A model generated the notes under the pieces. That model was not told the DNA's origin. It searched no databases and saw nothing but the letters and a program-made list of their open reading frames with translations. DNA of 64,000 nucleotides from Hymenoscyphus infarciens (lineage: Eukaryota; Ascomycota; Leotiomycetes; Helotiales; Helotiaceae), in the NCBI GenBank assembly GCA_001414345.1, contig LLCB01000160.1:62001-126000 (forward strand). The letters run 5' to 3'. Positions 35,226-46,859 of the stretch are shown here, in pieces. Made by a program: the position numbers and the translations under genes. Each line of letters opens with the position of its first letter. Position 1 is the stretch's first letter.

Positions 35226-35708
35226 CTACAACTTTATTTGAAAGCATTTCTCCAAAGAATGAGAGAAATAATTAACTAATGACTTCACCACAACAAGATA
35301 ACTGCACTTCTTTCTTGCGGGTTTTACGTTTTCGTGGAATCGCTTCAAACAAAGCCATTGAAAGGAGAAAACGGAGCATAAAAGAAGATATTTACAATGC
35401 TTACCTACAGCCCCATATAACTTAGTATCCTTGTAAAGTCTTTTGAAGAAATATCCCATAGCAAATAAAACCGGAAATTGAGATTGAAATAGCAACTCGA
35501 CACGATGAGCACCTTTGAATTCATCTAGAAATCTTTGTATCACAGTGACTTGCTCATTTGTAAAATTTTCTTCTGAAAAAATGAGGAAATGGTATGACAT
35601 AGGAATTCCACCACAGTCTCCAACTGAAAGGGTAGCCAATGTCATGAAAGTAACAAAACTTTGAGTTCTCGGGTGCTTGGATTGAGACCCTTGGAGGTTT
35701 TGGTACAT
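35226..35708 (-). CDS. Possible small gene, unrecognised
   Basis: A 160-aa open frame starts MYQNLQGSQSKHPRTQSF and contains GDCGGIPMSYHFLIFSEENF and VIQRFLDEFKGAHRVELLFQ. A GTAAGC donor after KLYGAV (about 35405) suggests that the real protein splices there and that the remaining frame is intronic. There is no recognisable domain. Immediately left in transcription direction lies an AT-rich repeat remnant near 35780. Confidence 0.3.
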   Translation of the reverse strand: MYQNLQGSQSKHPRTQSFVTFMTLATLSVGDCGGIPMSYHFLIFSEENFTNEQVTVIQRFLDEFKGAHRVELLFQSQFPVLFAMGYFFKRLYKDTKLYGAVGKHCKYLLLCSVFSFQWLCLKRFHENVKPARKKCSYLVVVKSLVNYFSHSLEKCFQIKL

Positions 35709-35759
35709 ATGCTTAAAAGCATGAACAGAAAAGCAAAAGAATGGCTAATTCAGAACGTT

Positions 35760-36804
35760 TCAGACAGTGTTTTTGGTTTCCCATCCTAGCCTAGCCTAGA
35801 GGTCAGGCTAGGATAGGCTAAGTAAACCTTTATTAATTAATTAATAAATATATAGTAAATTAAATACTAAAAAGAGCCATAGACCGTGTTCTAGTAGTAC
35901 TTACCCCTCTTTTATCTAATAAACAAGTCATTTATAACTAGCGTTACTTATTATATACTTATAAGTAAAAAAAACACGGAGTTCACCCAGGCTAAAGGAA
36001 AATATCCAGAAAGTGCCAAGAGGCGTGGAAAGCCAATTCACTGGTTTCAGAAATGACAGTCTTCGAAGAATCGGTAACGAGATTTGGAAATTTTATCGAC
36101 TATTAGATACTAAGTTCATTGACTAGGTGAGTATCCCTTAGAAGCAATAGATATACTTTCCAACATCGAATTGTCGGTTTGCTGCCCATCCAATATGTTT
36201 GTCAACTTTCGTAATATGCCGTTTGAACCTGGTTTGGGGCGGCATCTTGCATGATAATTTGGACTGATTAGCTGTTTCTCTCAACCACATTCTCCATGGA
36301 AAAATTTGATGACACCCTGTAGTCTGACTTATGTATGGTTATTTGCTGCAAATAGCGCGGGATATTTTATTTCGCGGCAGAAAGACGTGGCCTATTTGAA
36401 ATTCAAACTCCATCTTGCCCGCTCGTAGTGATCTTGTTGGACTCACTCCAATGCCTTTGATTAATCGCTGAGGTTTGAAAAATGCAACTAATTAGTAAAA
36501 TGAACATGAAAAACGGATAAACATCGTGAGCGCAATTTGAAATGTGTTTGATATAGGTATGTAGGCATTTAATTTGACCTGGTCTTTGAAACGTGGAAAA
36601 GGCGTTGCCCGGCACCAAAAGATCGGGGCCGCAGCGGCGACCCAATCAAAATAGCCGTAGAGTAAAGGCAGTTTTGAGGAGCTGAAACGCAACTAACTTC
36701 CCTTCAATTTATCACAAATTTACTGCACAACAGCCAGCACAACAGCCAGCACAGCAATATTTTCGCATAAGCAAAGCTGCTCGTCGAATCACTACAAAAT
36801 CGCC
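35760..36804. other. Repeat remnant and promoter of family member B
   Basis: At 35780-35830 CTAGCCTAG/TAGGCTAGG words resemble those of the hAT-like element, followed by AT-rich sequence to 35970. 36000-36700 has normal composition with no supported gene. 36724-36751 has a short direct repeat (CACAACAGCCAG twice). Confidence 0.4.
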
Positions 36805-37479
36805 ATGTCTCGCGTTACCAAAGTTGCAAATCGAGCGTCTCTTCCAGAGGCTGCCATTTATGCCAGCATCAGATAGAGCTATTGCTGCAGCAGATATGGG
36901 GATTGCGGCCGCGGATTTTATTGTATGTACACGCATTAGGGATCTTCTACGCTGGCGACTGACAGTAAATAGAGAGTCTTTACAAGCTTCTACCATAGGG
37001 GTGGAGAGGCCGGCCATAACCCACATAGTCCGCATAGTTGCGCGCTATGCGAGCCAGTTCCAGGGAGCACAACAAGTCCAGGACATGCGCCATTACAAAA
37101 CGTTAATGGATTTGAGGGCCAACTCCCCATTTGCCGCTGAGGATGTTGCTCGCATTGTCATGGGTGTGTTCGCATTATCAATTTAAATTAGATAACCTTA
37201 TACTAACAATATGAAGAAATCTGCCCAATTGTCTTGAGCCCGGCCAATGCAAATCCACCACCACCTCCTCCTCCACCTGTTGCTCCAATTCCCGGTCTTC
37301 AACAGCTCCCACAACAACAACACCATCAGGCCGCCCCTAGCTATGCGCTCAGCTTTCAGGAAGTCCTTACCCGCTCGAAAATGCCAGTTTTTATGCCTTC
37401 CATCGAGACTGGCGAAAACGAGATGGTCTCGGGCTCGGAATTGCCCAGGTTATTGCTCTCAATCGAGACCGATGATTGA
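36805..37479 (+). pseudogene. Homeodomain-like family member B, N-terminal frameshift
   Basis: The family core reads LQIERLFQRLPFMPASDRAI followed by ADMGIAAADFI, but it is in a different frame from the only suitable start (ATG 36805, MSRVTK), so one indel separates them. From the core on, the structure is intact. Intron 1 is 36923-36976 (54 nt, GTATGT). Exon 2 starts SLQASTIGVERPAITHIVRI and ends FAAEDVARIVM. Intron 2 is 37164-37216 (53 nt, phase 1, acceptor TGAAG). Exon 3 (EICPIVLSPANANPPPPPPP, then Gln/His-rich) ends at 37479. Use of the internal ATG at 36860 would give a truncated but open protein. It may be a recent pseudogene or a sequencing error. Confidence 0.55.
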
Positions 37480-39737
37480 GGAGGGGTCATTGTTGTTTGT
37501 TGTCTGCGACGCGCCGTGGCGTAAGTGCGGAGTTCTTTTTCTTTAGAGGTGTATGTGAGGGGATAATGAGGAAGGATTCTGAGGGAGGATGTAGTAGACT
37601 TTTGTGTTAGAGGACCCCTTGGTGGAAAGTGGCTAGCTACTACTATAAGTACTTGCTTCTCAGCTTAGGGGTATGTTCTAAGTGCGCTGTATAATTACTA
37701 TTTAGATTAAGAATAAAGAATTGACTAAAAGAGCTTCAACTTATACTTAGCTGTAGTATAAGATGCTCGCTCAGTAGACGAAAAATCAAAACTTACCCTT
37801 ATCTTCTAGTCTCACTTTATTAGCGGGTTTAGGAAAGAAAGATAGACTACTTAATACTCTAGCTAACTTCTAAATCAAAGAAAGAGATTAGAATTAGAGT
37901 AATAGTTTTAATTCAAATTCCGATTTACTTGGAAATAATAAAACAAAAGCAAGCTACGGACTTTATAAGAACTTTATAAGACTATAATATTATCTCACTC
38001 TTAGAGTAATAAAGTCTTTTAGCTAAAAAGTATTTCCTCTACTTTAAATTTACTAGAAAAATAGTATAGTATTATAGAAAAAGAGATATTACGTAACCTA
38101 TTTTCTCTATATATATAATAGAGTTTTCACCTCTAAATATAAGGCTTCTAAGAGCGTTTTTAACCTAAAAAATTCATAACAGTTATAAGCCCGGTTTAGT
38201 AACTATAATCACTATAATATATCTACTATATTATAATTATTATTACTACGTATTTAGAACGCTCTCTACTATCGGTTAGCGTAACTAACCTCTTAATACT
38301 TACTTTTAACAAGTACTTAAAAGCTCTTTATAGAAGGTATAAGCCTAGTATTAGCTAGCTACTCTAAGAGGTGCCTTATAACCGAACCTTATTCGATTCA
38401 GAAGCCTAGTACTCTACGAAGCTAGTAGTATAATACTAACTACGAGCTACTATATCTACGAACGCTACTCGCTGTCTTTACTAAAGCTAGAGCTAATAAC
38501 GTGCTAGAGTATAAGAGAGGAAGTTAGACAGAATCTAGGAGTAGAACTTTACTCTTAAGAATACTATAGAATCGCTGTTTAGAAGTGCGCTTTGTAGGAT
38601 TATCTTATAGTAGGAATAGAGAGCGATATAGTTAAGAGGTTCTTTTATAATCTGGTTTTATTATAAGCCTAGGAAGCTGTCTCCTAGACCTAAGGGGTGT
38701 GTCATAGAAAAGAGGGTCTCACGTGACCCCTTTTCTCTATATATATAGCAGAGTTTTCACCTCTGAATATAAAGCTCCTTAGAGCGTTTTTAACTCAAAA
38801 ATACATTATAGCATATTTATTAAATAATTTAATATTATCTCATAGCTAGCTAAATAGGCTCTAATATTTAGATAAAGTATAATCTTCTATCTTACTTAGT
38901 TATAGAAGTAAGTTATATTAAGAAATTTAATTTATTAAATTTATAGAGAATTACTAATGATTCTTATAAATTACAATACTATTTATTCTTTTTTAAAGTC
39001 GCTTATAGATTATATCTTTGTCTATTAAAGAATTATATAATAATTAGAGAAAGCTAGAATAATATTTAAGTAAAACAACTTAGCTTGCTTTTTTTATTTA
39101 TCTATTTAGTATAATCGAATCAAAAAGAAAAGAGAGTTTTATAACTTTAAAACTAAGTTAAACTTCCTTCTTTTAAAGTAAGTTATTCTTTTCTGTTTAT
39201 TTAAATCTTCTAGTATAACTAACTTGAAAAGGTCGAGAATAATTTATAATATAAAAGAAAGTTCAGATAGTTTTTTTATAAAAGAAGTGCTTTCTTTCTC
39301 TTTACTTCTTCTTCTAGTAGAATAGAATTTAAAGGAATCAAAGTACTTTATAAAATAAAAAGGAATCTAAATCATATTCCTGTAAAGTAGTTCGTTTCTT
39401 TTGCTTTTTTTATTTCCCTTAGTAATTAGAGTTAAAAGTAAGAGGTTTATTTAAAGATCGTTTTGAACTCATTAGGTTTTTCTCTCAGTTCTCCTATAAA
39501 GTGCTTCTCTTATAAGATGTTATTCATTTAACTAATATACTTTAGTAATAAGAAATATTTGCTCAGAGATAGAATAGTACTAAGTTCTTTCTCTCGTAAA
39601 ACATGTTTGCTTTAGATATTTACTACGTCTTTTAGGAGTATAGAACAGTATTAGAGATCTTATACAAATCATTCATAAAAGGGTTTGTTTCCGGTTCACG
39701 GAACTTCATAATTGCAGTTATACGGAGGCTATTATGC
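37480..39737. other. AT-rich block around the copia-type element; otherwise no gene
   Basis: 37640-39700 is AT-rich with few CA/TG dinucleotides. Apart from the miniature LTR element it shows no recognisable coding remnant. Confidence 0.5.
38070..38810 (+). mobile_element. Miniature copia-type LTR element (TRIM-like), RIP-mutated
   Basis: Two direct repeats of about 112 bp (38070-38181 and 38700-38810) have TGT-ATAG-like starts and CATAACA-like ends. Both contain a TTTTCACCTCT core followed by AATATAA. Immediately after the left copy lies GTTATAAGCCC (38182-38192). It differs by one G-to-A change from GTTATGAGCCC, the complement of the initiator tRNA-Met anticodon arm, which copia-type elements use as a half-tRNA primer site. 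A purine-rich AAGGGGTG precedes the right copy. The roughly 520-bp interior has no coding sequence. No clear target duplication was found. Confidence 0.65.
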
Positions 39738-39968
39738 GTGATTCATAACATGGAATTCAATTTGCCCAGTTTCTCTAACGAAAGTTACGCTTTAAAGCTC
39801 AAAAGCCCTCACAAAACCACAAAATTCCACCACATCCTCAGCCCAACACCTCCAAGGAAGAAGAACTCCGCCTTGCGACCACGGCCCATCTCAGACAATT
39901 CAATGGTCTTCCAAGATAGTCCTTCCGTCCCAAATGATGCTGGTCAGAAGCCGTGGTGGCGAAGGTAA
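39738..39968 (+). CDS. Doubtful small ORF
   Basis: A basic, Ser/Pro-rich frame of 72-76 aa (MEFNLPSFSNESYALKLKSP ... ending QKPWWRR) begins where AT-rich repeat sequence ends. Two in-frame ATGs (39738, 39750) are available. No family was recognised. Normal codon composition and the abrupt transition from RIP-mutated DNA are the only support. Confidence 0.25.
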   Translation: MIHNMEFNLPSFSNESYALKLKSPHKTTKFHHILSPTPPRKKNSALRPRPISDNSMVFQDSPSVPNDAGQKPWWRR

Positions 39969-40033
39969 AGAGGTTCTAAATCCGAGGAGTGCTGCAAGTC
40001 TTGAAGACTGCGGCCGAGATGATTTCAAGCATC

Positions 40034-40663
40034 TCATTCAGTGGATGGTAGCCAGTAGGGTAGCACTGACCCAGAGAGCATCATCTGCGCGTCGATGAGC
40101 AGGTATTCTGTCTCATCTCCCTGCTCTCCCTGCTGCGGTTGGGGTTGGGGTTGCTGTTGCTGGGGGGGTTGGAGGGGGGCCTGCTGCTGCTGTTGCGGGG
40201 GAGGAGGAACGGAGGCGTTGCCAGCGAGTATTCGTGGCCAGATTGCTTCGCAGAGTTAGCAAAAGCTTATGAATCTGAGAGAGAGATCGGGAGTTCATAC
40301 CAGTGACAGCACGGGAAATATCCTCCGCTGTATGCGGTCCGCTAGTTGCTACCCCCATCTCTCTCACATATGTAGCCATCGCGGCTTGTTGTTGGTGTGG
40401 CGGGAGGTGGTAAACGTAGTGGACGATATTCCGGACCTTCTTCGTGGTATCACAACCACCCATCAGAAGATATCGCTGATATATAGCCTGCTTGCTATTA
40501 GTCACTGTGTCAATGGGCTATAATGGGGGTTCCGTACAGCAAACCTCACTGGGTCTACACCCATTTCACCCGCTCTTCTTCCTAGCTCCTGGTCGCTTAA
40601 GAAGGGCATCTTTTGAAAGAGCGCCTCGATCTGGCGTCTTTGACTGCCGGTGATGGATGGCAT
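40034..40663 (-). CDS. Homeodomain-like family protein, member D (intact)
   Basis: Exons on the minus strand are 40550-40663, 40301-40490 and 40034-40245, giving 171 aa. Exon 1 (MPSITGSQRRQIEALFQKMP, then FLSDQELGRRAGEMGVDP) is the family core. Intron 1 (59 nt) has a GTGAGG donor and an AAG acceptor, phase 0. Exon 2 (QAIYQRYLLMGGCDTTKKVR, then a helix NIVHYVYHLPPHQQQAAMAT) ends EDISRAVT. Intron 2 (55 nt) has GTATGA and acceptor GCGAAG, phase 1. Exon 3 starts AIWPRILAGNASVPPPP and is Gln/Pro-rich, ending WLPSTE. It is the cleanest three-exon member and lies opposite in strand to most others. Confidence 0.65.
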
Positions 40664-41606
40664 TTTGCTGTCGTGAAAGACAGAGATGAATTGAGTATTT
40701 TATGGTGCTTTCCGGCAGAAGAAGAGCAGAAACTTTGATGTTTCACGATGCAATGTCCACTAAATCAGAACGCTCTCGCGTGGCTATTACTTTACAAGCT
40801 TTCCTATTGGGTCAGTTCTAAGCCCCCATAAACCTTTCTCCGGCATTATTTAAGCGACCTACCTCAACCCGTGCTTTTCTAGCATATGGGTACTTATTCG
40901 GGGACTTTTAGTATTCATCAGCAACTTGCTATCACAAGGAGTACAGACTTACATGTTTTCTATTGGGCAGGATCCCAGTTTTTTGTTGAAATTACAGTCA
41001 GTTGCTTCTAGAAACAGGAAATGGAAAAGCCCAACCACCAAAACCAAAAGCAGGAAGGGTACCGCTAAAAGAAGAAACGGAAACAGTGAGTGTTTGATCT
41101 CCTTTCAGGAAAAATAGAGCATCAGTATAATGCCAAAGCTCAAATCAGCAACCAAGGATTGATGTTGGGTTTCTGATGTGATTCCCACGGAAGAAGAGAT
41201 GAAGAGGGATAGTCTTGCTCGAGGACTCGAGTCACTTACAAGGATATAATTAAGCGGACCTTTCACGGAGCCATTGAGTTAAAGTTATAATTCAATACCG
41301 CCAGAATATTCACAAAGGTTGAAGATCTTGCGTCTTCAGAATCAGGACATAGACTAAATGGAAGTGCCGGAAGGCTTCAGAGGTGTCACAGATTTCACAC
41401 ATAAGGAACTTTATTTTCAAGATCTCAATTCTCTACCACGTAAAAAGATCAGACAAGACTAAATTTTCAGTTCTCTGAATATCAAACCATTCTTCAAAGT
41501 AAAAAATCACCCGACGAAATTCAAGCAAAAGTGTGAACACCCATATGGCAAAGCCCAAACCCAAAAATACATATCCATCGCAAACCCTGATACGCATGGC
41601 TCCATC

Positions 41607-42590
41607 TCAACCTGCTCTTCCCAGGTTTTCTGGAAGTTCGTTAGGCGAATGAGACAGGCTTAGGGTGCTAGCTGTGGAGTATGGTGGGCTTGGCGAGTGT
41701 GCTCTACCTAGAGCGCCTATGTTTCTGTGGCCATCAGCCATTTGTCCTAGTTGATGGGTGCGAGGTGTTGGATTGAGTTCGCAAGGAGGGGAAGCACTCG
41801 AGCGCTGGAGTTGTTCTTTTAAGTTATCCTTCATGACCATTAGCGCCTCCACGATACTAAAAATGTTCCAAGCTTTGAGGAAAATGAAATTTGTACATGG
41901 GAGGGGCAATGACCACTGTGAAAAAAGATGATGAGGTTCTGTATTCGAAGATGGTTGCATACCATGAGAAAGGAAGAGTTCCTCAAACCCTGGCTTCCAA
42001 TACCAGGAAGAGATCCAACCACATACTTTGCTTCGGCGCAGAGCTTGACCAAAAGATCCTTCTTCTTCAATTGTTCTGAAACGGGAAAGCCGACTGCATC
42101 AAATGTAGAGGAAGAACCTACGATACCTTTGATTTGCAGAAGGCTGAAGAAATGATAGGGATCTAGAGACTTACCATCGCCATTGTTGCCTTGGCCGGAC
42201 TTTAATTAGCGCCAAGGGCGATTGATTCATCCAGCAGAGGGAGGGCTAGCAAGCTGCCGCTCCGCAGGTCGGCTTCCAAGGTGGCTTCTAACCAAGTATG
42301 CACGGCGGTACCAGGGGAGGTAGCCATGGCTGATATATCTCCATCCGAACCAGCGGTAACCCGAGACACCTCAGGGTTGCTTTATCAGAGGGCATCTAGT
42401 GCTTGATATATCCATCCAAACCCCAGCGGTGTCTTTTGATTGGTTTGGAGGAAGTCGTTGGTGATAGCGTTAGCGAGTTCGATCCGTCTTGCTGCGGCCA
42501 TTTTGGTAGAGCGGGTGGGTTGACACAGTGTAGAGCTAGACGAAAAGTCCTGTCAAGATATTAATGTTATACACGGTTCTTGCAGCAAAG
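41607..42590 (-). pseudogene. Unrecognised minus-strand coding remnants
   Basis: The start at 42501 gives MAAARRIELANAITNDFLQT followed by two adjacent stops, then open sequence with TAVHTWLEATLEADLRSGSL. After a GTAAGT donor near 42174 come VGSSSTFDAVGFPVSEQLKK and LVKLCAEAKYVVGSLPGIGS. After a probable 90-nt intron comes a C-terminal exon ending at 41607 (IVEALMVMKDNLKEQLQ, then Ser/Pro-rich). Splice sites between the last exons look good, but the paired stops near 42385 suggest that the gene is dead or that a further intron was missed. No family was recognised. Confidence 0.4.
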
Positions 42591-42599
42591 ATCATACCT

Positions 42600-42679
42600 T
42601 CTTTTGGGATATCGCGGATTTCTGGAATTGGAGCGCGGGAGGTGATGAGCTAGATAATTTCAGGGAAGGTGGGTGGCAT
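42600..42679 (-). pseudogene. Fragment resembling the N-terminus of small peroxisomal (PEX14-like) proteins
   Basis: ATG at 42679 opens MPPTFPEII, a TAG, then LITSRAPIPEIRDIPKE before a GTATGA donor. The pattern FPE(I/L)I-x-LI-x3-PIP-x-I-x2-IP is typical of a short conserved segment in fungal peroxisome-related proteins. The internal TAG and lack of a convincing continuation make it a relic. Confidence 0.4.
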
Positions 42680-42699
42680 CAACGCGATGGAGACCTCTA

Positions 42700-43480
42700 G
42701 AGAACTCGTTAGCGGCGTTAGCTACATGGATGCCGAAAAAGATTGGGCAGCAGTTACCAGCCAGAATAGTCAGCCCTCACGGTGGGAAGGGCTGTATGGC
42801 GCGGCTTGGAGTGGTCCAATTTTCGGCTCTGGAGGATCCCACTTCAAAGTGGTGGAATAGAGGTTGCCGTCGTAAAGGGGGTTTCCTGCATGCCCCAATA
42901 GGCTGGTGTTTTGCCAAATTCTTCACGCTTTGGGGAAGAGAGGCTCTTGATCCAGCGTATTGGTGAGCACCACTGGGTTGTTGAAGTCGTTGATGCTAAA
43001 CCCTGCTGTAAGGCCTGGCAAAACCGCCAAGTCGACTGTATTCTCGGACGTCCTTGTCAGGTAGTCGTGACTAGGGGGAGAGGTGTGTTGGTGGTGTTGA
43101 ATTTGCTAGCGGTGCAAGAATGCACCTGGAAAAGATGATAGTAGGCTGTCGGTCCGACCTGATTTTCTCATAAGCTGTTTGAACTTGCGGTAGAAGGTCA
43201 GCGGGAATTTCGGGAAACCCACCGAGGAATACTAACCTTGAAAAGTAAAGCGAGGAGGCAGAGGGGCTCTCTCTCTCTTGACAACACCGTCTTTGCGCAC
43301 CGTTTTGAAGAGAGTTCAAGACAGAAGAAAAGCCTTTCTTGAAGAGAGGTACTTGGCAGGCTCCTGATAGTTGACCCCTCTTCAGGATCAGAACCCGAAC
43401 GGCAACATTGGTTCAGACAAAGCATGGAAGGAAAGGAGTCTCGAGAAGTGTTCATCGAGTCCATACTGTCCATCCATAGT
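42700..43480 (-). pseudogene. Broken unrecognised gene, minus strand
   Basis: From a Ser-rich start near 43473 (MDSMDSMNTSRDSFPSMLCL), frames lead to FPEIPADLLPQVQTAYEKIR (about 43180), then VLPGLTAGFSINDFNNPVVL and LTNTLDQEPLFPK. A one-base shift leads to REEFGKTPAYWGMQETPFTT, which ends in TSIPPL. The frameshift within FPK/REEFGK is clear because both sides continue sensibly. No known domain was recognised. Confidence 0.35.
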
Positions 43481-45495
43481 CCAACCCCTTCTACAAGGTG
43501 GTAGGGTCTTGGGGACTCTTTTCCTTTGACTGGGATGTTTGAAATTGGCTGATGCCGTTGCAGGCTGAATCATACGACCCCTGTAACCCAACGGTAGCAA
43601 GACAGGCTATCACCTCTCGTTTCGAAAGCACCTTGCCTAATGGGGTAGTGTCTAATATTTCATTGCTGCTTTAGTCGACAAACCTCATTTTCAAGACCCA
43701 ACGACCCTCTCCAAATCTGCCAATCGGAAGCCAAATTGTTATCGTCCACGTCATGGGTAGTCTTGCTGCTGCTTTAATCGGCAATTGTCATCCACACACT
43801 CCAGGGCCCAGGGCTTCATGCCCTACATAGCCACAGTCGCTCTCTAAATTTGCCACTAGCAAAGCAAGCTGTTATCTGCCAAATTGCTAACTTCGGCGAA
43901 TGACTTGCTCACTTGAGTACGACCAGCCTGTTTCAGCAGTTTTTGGCTTCGAGTCACGACATTTTTCATTTCCCAACGTGCCTCGACTCATGAGCTTCTC
44001 GCGATGGATTGCCATCACCTTCACCAGCAAGGGGTGGTAAAACTCGCTTTGGTAGTGTTGAGTCACGACACTTCTCAAAGCTCGGTGATTTTCGTTACCG
44101 TACCAAAAGCCCATTCTCTTCTCTTTTGGCAGCATTGCGGAGCAGCACCTACCTATTGAATTGAGCAGTAGCAACTGTATCAGGCATTCTTTGGTGTTGA
44201 GCACAACACCCCCTCTCGTCCTTCCCCGCCACCCTTGACCCCCACGCAACCCACCCCCAATGCACCACGTGATTCCTCAAATCCTCGTGGCAGCCTTTCT
44301 TTCCCAGGATCTCTTTGATCCTTTGATCCTTTCATCATTTGATCCTTTTATCATTTCATACTGTGAAATGATGTTCAGCGACTGAAAGATGCTTGGACGT
44401 CAGCATAACTTCTTGAGCCAATGAGAGCTCAAGACAACCGAACCAATGACAGACTTTAGCCAAACTCCTGATGCACAGGATGATGACTGTGGAACTCAAA
44501 ATTTCAGAAGGTTAAAATGAAGCCATCCCCAGTATTCTAGAGGTTGTAGCCTCGATGGGATCCTCGATGGAAGTGGGCAGTTTTGCGTCGTGCTCCTTGT
44601 AGCCACTATTCTGACGATATTCAGCCTTCACGTCAAGGCTGGACCTCGCTGCGGTGGCAATTTGGTGGGCAATTTGGGTGCTACATACAAAAATAATCTC
44701 CCAGAGGCCCCACTGCCCATTTCACCATATTCTTGGTGCCATCTTCTATGTCTTTGTTCCTCCCAACTTCTCGTGCAAGGCAATTGTTGATGTGACAACC
44801 GGCACCACTTCGGATGTATATGAGTCTCGCTTCGAAGCGACCTCCTAATGAATGACCCCTTCAAGCCTGTTACTTCAAGGACAAGCACGAAAATGAGGCC
44901 ATACCTAACCCGTGGCCTGGGGGGGGATGTGGCTCAGGGACATGGTGGACAGCTCACTGGAGCGAAGTATATGTTCCAGCTTCCAGCCTTGCTGCTGGAA
45001 GCTGGCTTTCGCAATTTGCTTCCTACTCTACTCTTGAGGCCGCTGTTGATAATCGCAGTAATTCTCTCCAATTCTAGCAGATGTGAATAGCTTCTTCTTT
45101 GTACTTTCTAGTCTCTCCAAAAACGTGGTTCACAGTGAAAGAAAGTCGTCGTTGGGACAACCGGCTGAACATCGGAATACCTGGCCCCTAAATCCATCTC
45201 GCTTCGAAGCGAGACAAAAAGTAACCAGAAGCATTACCATGAACACTATCTTCGTGGTTGTAGCTTAACAAAGCCTTGTTTGAGGTCTTGGAACAATAAA
45301 CAGCTTTGGGGTAGCCTCGGTGACTGGGAATCGGATCGGATAAATAATATAGCGAATTCGTGATATCAACCACCAGTTACGCGCAAAATTTGAACTTTTC
45401 TTCTTTGCCCTTACATCAATTTCTCACGTGCACTGCACACCAACTTTTGAAGCTAATCACATTGTCAATCACCATACAAGTGCAAAATCTCGACG
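43481..45495. other. Accessory intergenic region, no supported gene
   Basis: 2 kb of normal composition without a coherent gene. 44310-44365 has short tandem TTTGATCC/TTATCATT words. 44976-45005 is a perfect hairpin (separate entry). Immediately before member F, 45340-45375 has a motif shared with the promoter of member G. Confidence 0.45.
44976..45005. repeat. Perfect 12-bp inverted repeat with 6-nt loop
   Basis: CCAGCTTCCAGC, then CTTGCT, then GCTGGAAGCTGG. It could form a strong hairpin in DNA or RNA. No adjacent T-run or gene end explains it. Confidence 0.8.
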
Positions 45496-46217
45496 ATGTC
45501 TGCCACCACCAAGCTCAAGAAGGCCCAAATCATCGCCATTCGGCGTATGTACAACCAGGATCCGTTCCGTACGGAAGAGGAGAAGGAGGAGGCACGTGCG
45601 AAGGTAGAGGAGGAGACCGGTGAGGATACCACCATGTTTGCTTTTCGGGTAAGCTTATTCTTTTTATTCTACTGTTTGAGTTGGTTTGGAAAAGCATATC
45701 ACTTGTCCGTCCTTGTATATTCTTTGGCAACGAGAACCACCATCAGCTGTGAAGCTATTCCAGTATATCCGTTCTCTTTGTTATGCTGTTCGAATCATTT
45801 TGGATAAGCAGATCTCTTCTATGTTCTTGTCCGTTCTCTCAACTCGGAAGCAAGCATAAGCTTGGGAGATATTCCAGTAACTTGATTCAATCAATGATCA
45901 TGCTTGAATCTTTTGGGATAAGCCAAATCCCTCGTCCATTTTTGTCCCTTCATTTGACTTGGGAAAAGCATCCGCTTGAGAGCTATTCCAATAACATCGT
46001 TCTTTCGGTTCTATTATTCCAGCCCTTTTGAATAACGCTAATCCTTTGAATGTAGAATCGCTGGACCGAGTGCAACACTCGAGGTTCTATTTGCCGTCTC
46101 GCCCGCGAGGAATTCCGCCGCGTCATGGCCCTCCCAGAGAACGAGCAAGATGCAGCTAAGGCTGCTTATCGAGAGGCTGCCGAGGCTGCCGCCATTCTCC
46201 TCCTCCTCAGCGCCTAG
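45496..46217 (+). CDS. Homeodomain-like family protein, member F
   Basis: Exons are 45496-45648 and 46056-46217, giving 104 aa. Exon 1 is MSATTKLKKAQIIAIRRMYN, then QDPFRTEEEKEEARAK, ending MFAFR. Exon 2 is NRWTECNTRGSICRLAREEF, then RRVMALPENEQDAAKAAYRE and an Ala/Leu-rich end. The phase-0 intron is unusually long (407 nt, GTAAGC...GTAG) and is built of degenerate tandem repeats. The W-x3-N-T-(K/R)-G motif after the intron is shared with member G. There is no third exon; the stop follows LLLLSA. The gene appears intact and is the left partner of a tandem duplication with member G. Confidence 0.65.
45660..46040. repeat. Degenerate tandem repeat (about 115-bp unit, three copies) filling the intron of member F
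   Basis: Landmarks repeat in order: GGATAAGC/GGAAAAGC, CTTGTCC/TTTGTCCC, ACTTGGGAAAAGCAT/ACTCGGAAGCAAGCAT, GCTTGAGAG/GCTTGGGAG, CTATTCCA/ATATTCCAGTAAC. Three units can be followed, each changed by many substitutions. Confidence 0.6.
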
Positions 46218-46859
46218 GCCGATGACTTTTCCTCTGGCAAACCAACAAGATTCACATGACATTCCTGGAGTTGGGGATGGGTTTGGGGATGGGTTTGGGA
46301 TTGGGGGGTGATATCGTGTTTTCTTTGCGTGGAGTTCTGGTGGGTTGGGGCTGCAGTAATGCGCCCGGAATAGACTTGGGAGTCTTTGGAGAATCGAAAA
46401 AAGACCCTTTGGGCATCTGGGACCGCGAAAACTGCAATAATCATGTTACTAAGTGACCCAAAAGTGCTGAAAGGTTCAAAATACAAACCCAAAAGCGGCA
46501 AGAATATAATCCCACGTCAGGCGCTTGAAATAAGAACGGTCGAAGGGCAAAAGAAGAGCACACCGGCATAGCAACCCAGAAAGCGCTTTAGGGCTTAAGA
46601 TACAGGGTCTTTAGTGGTACAGACACAAGTTAGATACGTCGGACAGGGACCTAGTCCCAAAATTAGGGAAAGGCGGTGCCCTGGCCTCAATACTTGCTAT
46701 TGGAAGTGTGGGCTCGGCTAAATATTAAAGCGAATCCGTGACAAAGATACCCTTCAACCACTGATTCCCAGCTTCTCTCTTTTTTTCTCCTACGCTCTCA
46801 ACCTCCCCACAAGCCTCACGGCATCTATAAGCACAGCAAATCTAGCAACAAAAATCGCA

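Noticed and set aside
40926..41117. 63-codon basic ORF
   Set aside because: No splice signals, no recognisable domain and no composition difference from surrounding spacer.
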